NCBI GenBank assembly: GCA_003210155.1
Contig: QCNC01000002.1
Coordinates: 1 to 64,000, forward strand
Length of the DNA: 64,000 nucleotides
Direction of reading: 5' to 3'
Source: Prochlorococcus sp. AG-424-E18
Lineage (GTDB): Bacteria; Cyanobacteriota; Cyanobacteriia; PCC-6307; Cyanobiaceae
Below the pieces are notes generated by a model. It was not told the origin of the DNA and ran no database searches. It worked only from the letters and a program-made list of their open reading frames with translations. Positions 53,895 through 63,304 of the stretch are shown here, in pieces. The translations under genes were made by a program, and so were the position numbers. Position 1 is the stretch's first letter. Each line of letters starts with the position of its first letter.

Positions 53895-55151
53895 ATGAGT
53901 ATTAAAAGAATTTTTCATGACCCTATTCATAAAGAAATAGTATTTGATGCAGGAAAGCCAGAAGAATTAATGATTATGGAATTAATTGATACAGTTGCTT
54001 TTCAAAGACTAAGAAGAATAAAACAATTAGGAGCGGCATCATTACTTTTTCATGGTGCAGAATCTAGTAGATTTACTCACTCAATTGGTGTTTTTTGTAT
54101 AGCTAGAAAAATTTATAAGAGATTAATTGAAAGTAAAACTTCATTTTGTGAAAATAAATTTGTTCTTTATGGAGCTGCTTTACTACATGATTTAGGTCAT
54201 GGCCCTTTAAGCCATACCAGTGAAACAATATTCAAACATGATCACGAAAAATGGTCTCAAAAGTTAGTTACAAAATATTATCCAATAAGTTCAATCCTCA
54301 GAAAATACGATAGCGAATTACCGCGAAAAATTGGTGAATTATTTCAATCAAAACAACTATTTTCAAAACCTTTAAAAACATTGATAAGTAGTGAGATAGA
54401 TTGCGATCGTCTCGATTATCTTTTACGCGATAGTTACAACACAGGTACTAATTATGGGTTAGTAGATTTAGAGAGAATAATTTCAGCTCTCACCTTTTCA
54501 CCTGATGGGAATATCGGAATCAAACCAAAAGGAGTAATAGCTATTGAGCATTTTCTAGTACTAAGAAACTTGATGTATAGAACAGTCTACAATCACAAGA
54601 TAAACGAAATATCAACATGGATTCTGGAAAAAATACTATACGTAATAAAACATAATTATGAAAAGAAAATTTGGTTAGATGAATCTTTATATAAATGGAT
54701 TTATTCACCTTCAAAGGTTGATTTTCATGATTTCATAAGAAATGATGATGTAACCTTTTATTATCATTTGATTAGATGGAAAGATGAATCTTTTGAGCCA
54801 CTTTCCACACTATGCAATATGTTTATTGACAGAGATTTATTAAAGGCATCAGACATAAGTTTTTTAAGTAAGATTAATAGATTAAAAATCCTTGCGTATG
54901 CCACAAAATTATGTGAAAAGAATGGTTATGATTCAGAAATATTCTGCGGGATTAAGGAAAGGTCATTTAAAGGTTTTGAATCTAATAATGCACTAAAAAT
55001 ATGGGACGGCAGTTATCAAAGCGCATTAGAAAATAGTTCAGCATTAATAAAAACTTTAATGAGATCTGAGGAAAGCTCCTTCATCATTTATCCAGGTATG
55101 ATCAAAAATGAAATTAAAAATGAAATTTCATTAATAAAAAACAATTCCTAG
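53895..55151 (+). CDS. HD-domain phosphohydrolase (dNTPase-like)
   Basis: 418 residues from the ATG at 53895 (the frame extends to a TTG at 53871, eight codons up). FQRLRRIKQLGAASLLFHGA and SRFTHSIGVF carry the first His; LLHDLGHGPLSH holds the HD pair; DCDRLDYLLRD supplies the last Asp. This is the layout of the dGTPase/SAMHD1-like family of triphosphohydrolases. The C-terminal part is divergent. The predicted job is removing dNTPs or a related nucleotide; the substrate is unproven. Confidence 0.85.
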   Translation: MSIKRIFHDPIHKEIVFDAGKPEELMIMELIDTVAFQRLRRIKQLGAASLLFHGAESSRFTHSIGVFCIARKIYKRLIESKTSFCENKFVLYGAALLHDLGHGPLSHTSETIFKHDHEKWSQKLVTKYYPISSILRKYDSELPRKIGELFQSKQLFSKPLKTLISSEIDCDRLDYLLRDSYNTGTNYGLVDLERIISALTFSPDGNIGIKPKGVIAIEHFLVLRNLMYRTVYNHKINEISTWILEKILYVIKHNYEKKIWLDESLYKWIYSPSKVDFHDFIRNDDVTFYYHLIRWKDESFEPLSTLCNMFIDRDLLKASDISFLSKINRLKILAYATKLCEKNGYDSEIFCGIKERSFKGFESNNALKIWDGSYQSALENSSALIKTLMRSEESSFIIYPGMIKNEIKNEISLIKNNS

Positions 55152-55161
55152 ATTAAATTCA

Positions 55162-55824
55162 ATGGAAATCGTTTTAAAAAATACTAAAAGTAAATATTTA
55201 GAAATTTTTTCTTTATTAGATTTAGATAATATCCATGAAACTTTCAAAAGGTTTGCTTCCACCAAAGAACCTTTAGAAGCAAAAATTTTCGTAGTCAATG
55301 AATCGATAAGTTCTCATCAATTAACAAAATTAAAAAATTATTTTGACAGAATTAATATTTATAACTTACGCATTTACTCAAATAATAGAGATACAGTACT
55401 AAGCGGAATGTCTTTAAAAATAGATTCATCTTTTATAAGAGAAAAAGAAATTAAAAATAAATTACTATTTTTCAATTCAAAAAAGATAGACGATATTCTT
55501 CACAGAGGAACAGTACGATCGGGTGAAAGAATATCTTCAAATGGAAACCTATGCATTATTGGAGACGTTAATCCAGGAGCAATAGTTTCCGCCAAGAAAA
55601 ATATTTACGTTTGGGGCAAATTACTAGGGATCGCATTCGCAGGGAAAAGTGGAAATAAAAATGCCTCTATTGCATCACTTTATCTAAACCCTCTACAGTT
55701 AAGAATTGCAGATGTAATAGCTATTGGACCAAAAGATAAGCCTAAAAATTTTTATCCAGAAATTGCAGTAATAGATAAACAAACGATAATTATCAAACCA
55801 CACTTAATCGAAAGTAAAAATTAA
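55162..55824 (+). CDS. minC: septum site-determining protein MinC
   Basis: 220 residues. The N-terminal part is divergent, as usual. The C-terminal beta-helix is clear, with HRGTVRSGERISSNGNLCII, GDVNPGAIVSAKKNIYVWG and LLGIAFAGKSGNKNASIAS. MinC blocks FtsZ ring formation away from midcell and is recruited by MinD. It starts 10 bp after the HD gene and leads the minC-minD-minE cluster. Confidence 0.92.
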   Translation: MEIVLKNTKSKYLEIFSLLDLDNIHETFKRFASTKEPLEAKIFVVNESISSHQLTKLKNYFDRINIYNLRIYSNNRDTVLSGMSLKIDSSFIREKEIKNKLLFFNSKKIDDILHRGTVRSGERISSNGNLCIIGDVNPGAIVSAKKNIYVWGKLLGIAFAGKSGNKNASIASLYLNPLQLRIADVIAIGPKDKPKNFYPEIAVIDKQTIIIKPHLIESKN

Positions 55825-55935
55825 TCAATCATTTGAAATAAATTAATTCAAACTACATAAATTTAAGAATTACTTAATCTTTAAAATATTTAACTTTCTG
55901 CAAGTGGCTTTATTATTTGTAAAATCTTTAAAATC

Positions 55936-56751
55936 GTGGGGAAGAAAACTCGTACAATATTAATCTGTTCAGGCAAAGGAGGAGTTGGTAAAACAACTTT
56001 AACTGCAAACCTAGGTATAGCACTTGCAAATAGCGGAGCAACAACTGCTGTATTAGATGCTGATTTTGGATTAAGAAATTTAGATCTTCTTCTAGGTTTA
56101 GAAAACCGTATAATCTATACGGCTCAAGATGTTCTAGACAAGAATTGTCGTCTTGACCAAGCATTGGTTAGACATAAAAAGGAACCTAATCTTGCTCTTC
56201 TACCCGCGGGAGATCCAAGAATGTTGGATTGGATGAAGCCCGAAGATATGAAAAAAATAAGTGAGTTACTTAGTGAGAACTTTGATTTTGTCTTAGTAGA
56301 TTGTCCTGCTGGTGTAGAAGATGGCTTTAAAAATGCTCTTGCAGCATGTAAAGAAGCTATTGTTGTTACTAACCCAGAATTATCCGCTGTGCGTGATGCG
56401 GATAGAGTGATAGGGATTCTTAATACTTCAGATATTGAGCCTATCCAACTTGTAATCAATAGAGTTCGTCCTAACATGATGGCAAGTCAAGAAATGTTAT
56501 CTATCGAAGATGTTCAAGGTATCCTTTCTTTGCCTTTGTTAGGTATTGTTTTAGAGGATGAACAGGTAATAATAAGTACAAATAGAGGAGAGCCACTGAC
56601 ACTTTCAGATGCCAGATCTCCTGCAAAAAAATGTTATTTGAATGTTTCTCAAAGACTTACAAATAAAGACGTACCAATTATCGATCCCAAAAAAGAAGGC
56701 AAAAGTCTTAAAGATAAATTCATGAGATTAATGCAAACAAAGGTTTTTTAA
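55936..56751 (+). CDS. minD: septum site-determining ATPase MinD
   Basis: 271 residues from a GTG start. Deviant Walker [16 protein letters not shown], switch regions [18 protein letters not shown] and [11 protein letters not shown], and a C-terminal amphipathic membrane-targeting helix ([13 protein letters not shown]) are present. MinD binds membranes with ATP and carries MinC to the poles. minE starts 1 bp after its stop. Confidence 0.97.
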   Translation: MGKKTRTILICSGKGGVGKTTLTANLGIALANSGATTAVLDADFGLRNLDLLLGLENRIIYTAQDVLDKNCRLDQALVRHKKEPNLALLPAGDPRMLDWMKPEDMKKISELLSENFDFVLVDCPAGVEDGFKNALAACKEAIVVTNPELSAVRDADRVIGILNTSDIEPIQLVINRVRPNMMASQEMLSIEDVQGILSLPLLGIVLEDEQVIISTNRGEPLTLSDARSPAKKCYLNVSQRLTNKDVPIIDPKKEGKSLKDKFMRLMQTKVF

Positions 56752-56752
56752 A

Positions 56753-57097
56753 ATGATGACTCTCAGAGATCTTATAAATAAATTACTAGGCAGAGAAACG
56801 TCTAGTGCAAATACAGCTAGAGAAAGATTACAGCTTGTACTTGCTCATGACAGAGTTGATATGAGTTCCTTAACAACTGATCTTTTAGATAAAATGAGGA
56901 AAGAGATTCTTGATGTTGTTGCTAAATATGTTGAAATTGATTTTGAAGAAGTAGCAGTAAGTTTAGAGACTGAGGATAGAATGACTGCATTAGTTGCCAA
57001 TTTACCAATCAAAAGAACTATTTCAGGAGAAATAAAATTCAAAAAAACTGATAAAACTAATAAAACTGATAAAGCTAATAAAGATATAAAAAAGTAA
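56753..57097 (+). CDS. minE: cell division topological specificity factor MinE
   Basis: 114 residues. [16 protein letters not shown] is the anti-MinCD helix, followed by [20 protein letters not shown] and a dimerisation domain. The C-terminus has an extra low-complexity tail ([14 protein letters not shown]), made of ACTGATAAAA-type repeats. MinE drives MinD off membranes and so sets the oscillation. Confidence 0.95.
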   Translation: MMTLRDLINKLLGRETSSANTARERLQLVLAHDRVDMSSLTTDLLDKMRKEILDVVAKYVEIDFEEVAVSLETEDRMTALVANLPIKRTISGEIKFKKTDKTNKTDKANKDIKK

Positions 57098-57162
57098 TAA
57101 ATTTAAAAAAAGCTAAAAAAATTCCAATAATTGCCCCTCCCTAATTGTAAGATGAAGAGATT

Positions 57163-57234
57163 GCCGGCTTAGCTCAGCGGTAGAGCAGCGCTTTTGTAAA
57201 GCGAAGGTCATCAGTTCAAATCTGTTAGCCGGCA
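57163..57234 (+). tRNA. tRNA-Thr(UGU)
   Basis: 72-nt cloverleaf from GCCGGCTTAGCTCAGCG, anticodon TGT in the loop TTTGTAA, T loop GTTCAAATC and acceptor partner GCCGGCA. It is intact, unlike the tRNA-Thr(GGU) fragments near 16.4 kb. No integrated element is seen at its 3' end. Confidence 0.95.
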
Positions 57235-57245
57235 TTTTGATTTAT

Positions 57246-57413
57246 TTAATTCTGTTCAATATTCTTTGCTGAGAATAAAAAGATCAAACCTATCAGAGAA
57301 ATCACAGGAATCAATCTTATTTCAAGAAAATATTCTAAAAAAGATGCGAGGGGTTCAAATATCCAATAAGTAAAAAATTGAATTAATAAAACAAAAAATA
57401 ATAATAAAAACAT
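57246..57413 (-). CDS. 55-residue membrane protein coupled to tsaC
   Basis: Minus-strand frame from ATG 57413 to TAA 57246. Its ATG overlaps the tsaC stop codon (TGATG), so it is translationally coupled. Two hydrophobic helices (MFLLLFFVLLIQFFTYWIF and LIPVISLIGLIFLFSA) are seen. Function unknown. Confidence 0.6.
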   Translation of the reverse strand: MFLLLFFVLLIQFFTYWIFEPLASFLEYFLEIRLIPVISLIGLIFLFSAKNIEQN

Positions 57414-57994
57414 CAATACAATTCCCTAACTAATACTTCTCCTTCTCTAATTAACCTCCAATCTCCACTTTTCTTCCAAAATATAATAGTACTAGCTTTT
57501 CCACTTCTTTTCCCCCAAGGGATGGGGCCTAAAATTTTTATAGTAGGAAAGTCTAGTGCAATTCCTTCAACTGTAATTGATCCTTTAAAACCTGAAATAT
57601 TTGCACTTGAAGTTAACAATGGTCCTGTTTCATTCATGAGAGATTGAGCCATGTATGAATTTGGAATTCTCAAACCAAGAGTAAGATCACTACTTGTGAG
57701 GATTGAAGTCTGCTTTTCTGAAGCAGGAACAACCATTGTCAGAGCTCCAGGCCAATATTTTGAAGCTATATTTTCGTAATCTTCTTTAGCTGATTCGTGA
57801 ACATAATCTATTAATTGTTTGTTTTCTGATCCCATAAGAATTAAGGGTTTGTCTCTATCTCTTTTTTTAAACTTATAAATGATATTTGAAAATTTTGGCA
57901 AGCATCCAATTGCAGGTAGTGTGTCAGTTGGAAAAATTATGGGTAAACCACTTTTAAGGGTTTTTAAGGCGGATTTGCAGTCTACTAAATTCAT
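57413..57994 (-). CDS. tsaC: threonylcarbamoyl-AMP synthase (YrdC/Sua5)
   Basis: 193 residues of the YrdC fold. FPTDTLPAIGCLP is the nucleotide-binding opening, KKRDRDKPLILMGSEN and KYWPGALTMVVPA are signature segments, and LLTSSANISGFKG is the SxS loop. It makes threonylcarbamoyl-AMP for the t6A37 modification of ANN-decoding tRNAs. It follows prmC by 23 bp on the same strand. Confidence 0.93.
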   Translation of the reverse strand: MNLVDCKSALKTLKSGLPIIFPTDTLPAIGCLPKFSNIIYKFKKRDRDKPLILMGSENKQLIDYVHESAKEDYENIASKYWPGALTMVVPASEKQTSILTSSDLTLGLRIPNSYMAQSLMNETGPLLTSSANISGFKGSITVEGIALDFPTIKILGPIPWGKRSGKASTIIFWKKSGDWRLIREGEVLVRELY

Positions 57995-58017
57995 TTAGAT
58001 TATGAACATACAATGAT

Positions 58018-58887
58018 TTATTTATATCTTCCAATGGTAAACCTACCAATACCTGAAAGATCTTTCACAACTTCTATTGACCTAAATTCATTTTTAATGA
58101 GTAGTTGTTTCACTTTTTCACTTTGATCAAAATGATTTTCTAAAATTAGCCAGCCATTTTCTTTTAAAAATAATGGAGCTTTTTCTATTATTTCCCTAAT
58201 GTGTTTTAAACCATCTTCGCCGCCTAATAAAGCAACTTTAGGTTCGAAATCTTTAACTTCCTTGGGTAATTTTTCATAAGTATCTTTGGGAATATATGGC
58301 GGGTTTGAAATGGCGAGATCTAATTTTCCTTTAAAACTTTCAAGAGGGGACCACCAATTTCCACAATAAAATTTCAAATTTGATTGTTTAGAAGAATTTA
58401 TATAATTTTTAGTGGCTATTTCTAATACATCTTGATCTATATCAGTTGCTACTCCATTGCTAAATGGATAAGCCAATGCCAAAGCCACACTTATTGCTCC
58501 TGATCCAGTCCCTAATTCAGCAAAAAAAAATTTTTCTGACTTCTTTCGAAATATATTGAAGACAATATCAACTATAAGCTCTGTTTCTGGTCTAGGAATG
58601 AGTACTTTGTTTGTAACTTTTAATTTTAAATCTCTCCAAAAAGTTATTCCACAAAGATATTGAATTGGGCAAGATTTAAGCAAATGTTCGTTCCAAATGG
58701 ATTCTAAAAATTTTAAGTTTTTTTTTAAATGTAATTTTCCCTCAGGATTTATGATTTTCAAGTTTAGATCATTAGTCGTTATACCGCCTATACAATCAAG
58801 TAAAACAGCAAATGATTGTTGATCTCCTCCTTTAGAAAGTTGCTTTTTTTTCCAAAATAAAAATTCTTTTACAGAAATGCTAAGCAT
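58018..58887 (-). CDS. prmC: release factor glutamine methyltransferase PrmC (HemK)
   Basis: 289 residues. FFAELGTGSGAISVALALAYP is the SAM site (motif I), GVATDIDQDVLEIATKN motif II, and LAISNPPYIP the NPPY motif that holds the Gln substrate. It methylates the GGQ glutamine of release factors RF1 and RF2. RPETELIVDIV in the N-terminal half matches the family. Confidence 0.95.
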   Translation of the reverse strand: MLSISVKEFLFWKKKQLSKGGDQQSFAVLLDCIGGITTNDLNLKIINPEGKLHLKKNLKFLESIWNEHLLKSCPIQYLCGITFWRDLKLKVTNKVLIPRPETELIVDIVFNIFRKKSEKFFFAELGTGSGAISVALALAYPFSNGVATDIDQDVLEIATKNYINSSKQSNLKFYCGNWWSPLESFKGKLDLAISNPPYIPKDTYEKLPKEVKDFEPKVALLGGEDGLKHIREIIEKAPLFLKENGWLILENHFDQSEKVKQLLIKNEFRSIEVVKDLSGIGRFTIGRYK

Positions 58888-58900
58888 TTATTAAAGATTT

Positions 58901-59053
58901 TTAGCGTTTTGGCCCTAGCCTACCTTTACTAGAGTCAGAGTAAAAGCTTGATTTTTCTCCATCTTGAGTAGAAATAAATAAACCTATTAGGAATATTGTT
59001 GGCACCCCTACAAATAAAAGACTAGCTACGAATCCAAAATTAGTTGTTTCCAT
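58901..59053 (-). CDS. psbM: photosystem II protein PsbM
   Basis: 50 residues: METTNFGFVASLLFVGVPTI begins a single membrane helix, with FLIGLFISTQDGEKSSF after it, closely matching Prochlorococcus PsbM. PsbM lies at the dimer interface of photosystem II. It starts upstream of prmC on the same strand, 13 bp apart, and was too short for usual ORF cut-offs. Confidence 0.95.
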   Translation of the reverse strand: METTNFGFVASLLFVGVPTIFLIGLFISTQDGEKSSFYSDSSKGRLGPKR

Positions 59054-59156
59054 TTAATTAGTATTTTTATATAGGTAATAAGACTATAGACATATAACTA
59101 GGAATAAAGTGGAAAAATAAACAAATTTTATAAACTGATTAACAGTCTTAAACAAT

Positions 59157-59519
59157 TTAGCGAGGTAATTTTTTATTTTCACTAATTTTTTTTAGTTCTT
59201 CCAAATTTGAGGGGGGGGATTGTGGCTTTGTTAAAATTACAGAAGAAGATTTTATCAATGTTTGGCATGCAAGTCGCCAATTTTCTGGTCTATTTTTCAG
59301 TTTTTCTTCTTCAACAGATGTAAGAGGGCTCAAAGAATTTTTATTTCCACCTTCAACTGAAATAAAACAAGTACTGCACTGTCCTGCTCCTCCGCAATTT
59401 CCTAAAATACCTTTTAATCCATAAAGTTGTAAGTTCTCTTTCATTACCAATTCCCTTAAATTTTCACCAGGATTGCATTGGACTTCTAAATCCTCACGGA
59501 TAAATCTGATAGTTGCCAT
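59157..59519 (-). CDS. plant-type [2Fe-2S] ferredoxin
   Basis: 120 residues. The N-terminus is TIRFIREDLEVQCNPGENLRE; the cluster ligands lie in LGNCGGAGQCSTCFISV, plus a final Cys in LACQTLI. A Lys/Ser-rich C-terminal tail follows. The ligand spacing CxxxxxCxxC is near, but not identical to, photosynthetic ferredoxin, so it may be a specialised electron donor and not PetF. It is divergent from psbB. Confidence 0.85.
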   Translation of the reverse strand: MATIRFIREDLEVQCNPGENLRELVMKENLQLYGLKGILGNCGGAGQCSTCFISVEGGNKNSLSPLTSVEEEKLKNRPENWRLACQTLIKSSSVILTKPQSPPSNLEELKKISENKKLPR

Positions 59520-59741
59520 TTTTTTAGTTATTTTTCTTATTTTGGCGTTTTACTTTGAGAATTGTGACCAAAATATTAACAATTTTTAGCTAAAAATTCC
59601 TTATAAATTCAGTCCTGCAAATTGATTTACCCAATTTTTGCAAGAAAATTAATTTATTTACAAAAATCCCTCAAAGACGAAAAAACCCTTACTATCGTGA
59701 TGTTTAGCTGTTTATACAGCATAGTTACTAGAAATTAACCG

Positions 59742-61265
59742 ATGGGATTGCCTTGGTATCGAGTTCACACGGTAGTTATTAATGACCCAGGTCGACTACT
59801 CGCTGTGCATCTTATGCATACTGCATTATTAGCCGGCTGGGCCGGTTCTATGGCTCTTTATGAATTAGCCATTTTTGATCCTTCTGATGCTGTCCTCAAT
59901 CCAATGTGGAGACAGGGTATGTACGTTATGCCTTTCATGGCAAGACTGGGTATCACAAGTAGTTGGAACGGATGGGATATTACGGGTGCTACAGGAGTTG
60001 ACCCTGGATTCTGGAGTTTTGAAGGTGTTGCAGCAGCACACATAGTATTTAGTGGACTCTTGATGTTGGCTTCTATTTGGCACTGGACATACTGGGATTT
60101 GGATCTATGGGAAGATTCAAGAACTGGTGAGCCTGCTCTTGATTTGCCAAGGATATTTGGAATTCACCTCCTCCTAGCTGGGCTTACATGCTTTGGTTTT
60201 GGAGCCTTTCATTGTGCAAACGTAGGGATTTGGGTTTCTGATCCTTATGGCTTAACTGGTCATGTAGAGCCTGTAGCCCCTTCCTGGGGTGTAGAAGGAT
60301 TTAACCCCTTTAATCCAGGAGGAATAGTTGCTAATCATATTGCTGCTGGGCTTATGGGGATTATTGGGGGAATTTTTCACATTACCAATAGACCTGGAGA
60401 AAGACTTTATAGAGCATTAAAACTTGGAAGTCTTGAAGGTGTTTTAGCTAGTGCTTTAGCTGCTGTTTTATTCGTCTCTTTCGTTGTTTCAGGAACAATG
60501 TGGTACGGTTCAGCAACTACTCCAGTCGAATTATTTGGACCTACCAGGTATCAATGGGATTCCGGCTATTTCAAAACTGAAATTAATAGAAGGGTTCAAG
60601 CGGCTATAGATGAAGGTGCCACGAAAGAAGAGGCATATGCATCTATTCCAGAGAAACTAGCATTCTACGACTATGTTGGCAATAGTCCTGCAAAAGGAGG
60701 ACTTTTCAGAGTTGGAGCTCTCGTTAATGGTGATGGTTTACCAACTGGTTGGCAAGGTCATATTGCTTTTCAAGACAAAGAAGGTAATGAATTAGAAGTT
60801 AGAAGAATACCTAATTTCTTTGAAAACTTCCCTGTTATCCTTGAAGACAAAGAAGGCAATGTTAGAGCAGATATTCCATTTAGAAGAGCTGAAGCAAAAT
60901 ATTCATTTGAACAGACTGGTATTACTGCAACTATCTATGGTGGAGATCTTAATGGTCAAACATTTACAGATCCTGCGGTAGTTAAAAGATTAGCTAGAAA
61001 AGCTCAACTTGGAGAAGCATTCAAGTTTGACAGAGAAACATATAAATCTGACGGTGTATTCCGAAGCTCTCCAAGAGCGTGGTTTACATATGCACATTTA
61101 TGTTTCGGATTGCTATTCTTGTTTGGCCACTGGTGGCACGCTTCAAGAACTCTTTACAGAAATTCCTTTGCTGGTATTGACGCTGAGATTGGCGACCAAG
61201 TTGAGTTTGGTTTATTCAAGAAGCTTGGTGACGAAACCACAAGAAGAATCCCAGGAAGGGTTTAA
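59742..61265 (+). CDS. psbB: photosystem II CP47 chlorophyll apoprotein
   Basis: 507 residues, six membrane helices with paired His ligands for chlorophyll. It opens [20 protein letters not shown], and a large lumenal loop lies between helices V and VI (about 270-440). [20 protein letters not shown] is the last helix. It is the inner antenna of photosystem II. psbT follows directly and a terminator ends the pair. Confidence 0.98.
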   Translation: MGLPWYRVHTVVINDPGRLLAVHLMHTALLAGWAGSMALYELAIFDPSDAVLNPMWRQGMYVMPFMARLGITSSWNGWDITGATGVDPGFWSFEGVAAAHIVFSGLLMLASIWHWTYWDLDLWEDSRTGEPALDLPRIFGIHLLLAGLTCFGFGAFHCANVGIWVSDPYGLTGHVEPVAPSWGVEGFNPFNPGGIVANHIAAGLMGIIGGIFHITNRPGERLYRALKLGSLEGVLASALAAVLFVSFVVSGTMWYGSATTPVELFGPTRYQWDSGYFKTEINRRVQAAIDEGATKEEAYASIPEKLAFYDYVGNSPAKGGLFRVGALVNGDGLPTGWQGHIAFQDKEGNELEVRRIPNFFENFPVILEDKEGNVRADIPFRRAEAKYSFEQTGITATIYGGDLNGQTFTDPAVVKRLARKAQLGEAFKFDRETYKSDGVFRSSPRAWFTYAHLCFGLLFLFGHWWHASRTLYRNSFAGIDAEIGDQVEFGLFKKLGDETTRRIPGRV

Positions 61266-61288
61266 ACTAAACTTTATTATTTAATCTT

Positions 61289-61387
61289 ATGGAAGCTTTC
61301 GCTTACGTTCTAATTCTGACTCTCGCAGTTGTTACACTGTTCTTTGCTGTCGCCTTTAGAGACCCACCTAAATTCGATAGAAAATGA
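61289..61387 (+). CDS. psbT: photosystem II protein PsbT
   Basis: 32 residues from ATG 61289 ([19 protein letters not shown]...) to TGA 61385-61387. One membrane helix with the PsbT tail RDPPKFDRK. The gene lies 23 bp after psbB, the classic psbB-psbT pairing. It stabilises the photosystem II dimer. Confidence 0.97.
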   Translation: MEAFAYVLILTLAVVTLFFAVAFRDPPKFDRK

Positions 61388-61390
61388 ACT

Positions 61391-61426
61391 AAAAAAAAAA
61401 CCTCTTTAAAAAGAGGTTTTTTTTTA
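61391..61426 (+). terminator. intrinsic terminator after psbB-psbT
   Basis: An A-run leads into CCTCTT and AAGAGG arms around a 4-nt loop, followed by a long T-run. It immediately follows psbT, so it should end the psbB-psbT transcript. Confidence 0.92.
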
Positions 61427-61485
61427 CTTTTCATAATTAAAATATTACCCTACTATTAGAGTTGAAGTGTAGCTTATTTCACCAC

Positions 61486-61965
61486 ATGCAGTGTCCAACC
61501 TGTCAAAACACAGATAGTAGAGTTTTGGAATCAAGATCTGCTGATAGTGGTAAAAGTGTTCGAAGAAGAAGAGAGTGCTTAAATTGCAGCTTTAGATTTA
61601 CAACTTATGAAAGAGTTGAATCAATGCCAATTTCAGTTATTAAAAAAGATGGAAGCAGAGAATTATTTGATAAACAAAAATTATTTACTGGCATATCAAG
61701 AGCTTGCGAAAAGACAAACTTTACTAGTGAAGCAATTATTAATTTCGTAGATGGGGTTGAATCACAAATCGTTCAAGACTCTAATAAAGATATTAAATCT
61801 TCACAAATAGGGGAATTAATACTTAAAAATCTAAGGAAAGAAAACGAAGTCGCTTATATCAGATACGCTTCAGTCTACAGAAAATTTAATGGGGTAAAAG
61901 ATTTTATTTCTACTCTTGAGTCTTTAAAAGGAAGTTCAAAAAACCAATTAGCTTCAATTTTATAA
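61486..61965 (+). CDS. nrdR: transcriptional repressor NrdR
   Basis: 159 residues from the ATG at 61486 (a TTG 24 bp earlier gives an extended form; MQCPTC matches the family start). The zinc ribbon uses CPTC and CLNC, followed by RFTTYERVE. The ATP-cone domain spans about residues 45-140 ([20 protein letters not shown]). NrdR senses dATP/ATP and represses ribonucleotide reductase genes. Confidence 0.95.
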   Translation: MQCPTCQNTDSRVLESRSADSGKSVRRRRECLNCSFRFTTYERVESMPISVIKKDGSRELFDKQKLFTGISRACEKTNFTSEAIINFVDGVESQIVQDSNKDIKSSQIGELILKNLRKENEVAYIRYASVYRKFNGVKDFISTLESLKGSSKNQLASIL

Positions 61966-62010
61966 AATTCAGCATATTAAAGTGTAGAATACTTAACACA
62001 AATGTTTTTT

Positions 62011-62060
62011 GCTACTGGTTTGCAGGCTAGTAGCATTCCTTTCTAACTACCTTAGGTAGT
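62011..62060 (+). promoter_or_regulatory. two hairpins in the rpsA leader
   Basis: GCTACT/AGTAGC (62011-62034) and ACTACC/GGTAGT around TTA (62046-62060) lie within 65 bp before the rpsA start. Such structured leaders upstream of r-protein genes often allow the protein to repress its own mRNA. They could also be part of a transcription start region. Confidence 0.45.
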
Positions 62061-62074
62061 CTGCGATACAACAA

Positions 62075-63166
62075 ATGAACGAAAATTCTTCCCAAACCAT
62101 TAAAGAACTTTCTGAAGATCAAGAAATTATAAATTCATCTGAGTTAGAGAATGATTCAGCATCCCAAAATGAACACGATTTATCATTCGAGAAGAACGAT
62201 ATCCCTTCAGCAGATTCTTCCTCTAGTAGAAAAAATACTGATTTTGACAATGCGGGATTCACACAAGAAGAATTTGCATCACTTTTGGGTAAGTATGACT
62301 ATAACTTTAAGCCTGGCGATCTAGTTAAAGGTACTGTTTTTGCTCTTGAGCCCAAAGGGGCCATGATAGATATAGGGGCAAAAACAGCCGCTTTTATGCC
62401 CGTTCAGGAGGTTTCAATAAATAGAGTTGAAGGACTTAATGATGTTTTACAACCTTCAGAAAGTAGAGAATTTTTCATAATGAGTGAAGAAAATGAAGAT
62501 GGCCAATTAGCTCTCTCCATTAGAAGAATTGAATATCAAAGAGCATGGGAAAGGGTTAGACAACTTCAAAAAGAAGATGCCACAATATATTCTGAAGTTT
62601 TTGCAACTAACAGAGGCGGAGCTCTCGTGAGGGTGGAGGGCTTGAGAGGTTTTATCCCTGGCTCCCATATAAGTGCTCGAAAAATTAAAGATGACTTAGA
62701 AGGTGAATATTTACCATTAAAATTTCTTGAAGTTGATGAAGAGAGAAATAGATTAGTACTAAGTCATAGAAGAGCTTTAGTTGAGAAAAAAATGAACAGA
62801 CTTGAGGTAGGCGAAGTTGTTGTTGGTTCAGTAAAAGGTATTAAACCTTATGGTGCCTTTATTGATATTGGTGGAGTTAGTGGTCTATTGCATATTTCTG
62901 AAATTAGTCATGAACATATTGAGACTCCTCATAATGTTTTAAATGTAAATGACCAAATGAAAGTTATGATAATTGACCTTGATTCGGACAGAGGACGAAT
63001 TTCATTATCTACTAAAGCACTTGAACCTGAACCAGGAGATATGTTAACTGATCCTCAAAAAGTTTTTAGTAAAGCTGAAGAAATGGCTGCGAAATACAAA
63101 CAAATGTTATTTGAACAAACTGACGATAACGAAGAGATCTCCACAGCTTCAAATGAAACAGTATAA
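62075..63166 (+). CDS. rpsA: 30S ribosomal protein S1
   Basis: 363 residues. An acidic, disordered N-terminus (about 1-85) precedes three S1/OB domains: KPGDLVKGTVFALEPKGAMI (about 87), the second with FATNRGGALVRVEGLRGFIP, and the third GEVVVGSVKGIKPYGAFIDI. Cyanobacterial S1 with three domains is shorter than the six-domain E. coli protein. It aids initiation on mRNAs lacking strong ribosome-binding sites. metK follows. Confidence 0.96.
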   Translation: MNENSSQTIKELSEDQEIINSSELENDSASQNEHDLSFEKNDIPSADSSSSRKNTDFDNAGFTQEEFASLLGKYDYNFKPGDLVKGTVFALEPKGAMIDIGAKTAAFMPVQEVSINRVEGLNDVLQPSESREFFIMSEENEDGQLALSIRRIEYQRAWERVRQLQKEDATIYSEVFATNRGGALVRVEGLRGFIPGSHISARKIKDDLEGEYLPLKFLEVDEERNRLVLSHRRALVEKKMNRLEVGEVVVGSVKGIKPYGAFIDIGGVSGLLHISEISHEHIETPHNVLNVNDQMKVMIIDLDSDRGRISLSTKALEPEPGDMLTDPQKVFSKAEEMAAKYKQMLFEQTDDNEEISTASNETV

Positions 63167-63304
63167 ATTAACTTATTTATTTTGTTCACGAAATATAGGA
63201 ACTTAAGCCTCATAATCCCTACACAAGTATTTTTTAATTTACAATAATTGATTTGTAACGATAATTTAATTTAGGATAATGCCTAATCCCAAAATTATTT
63301 TTTA

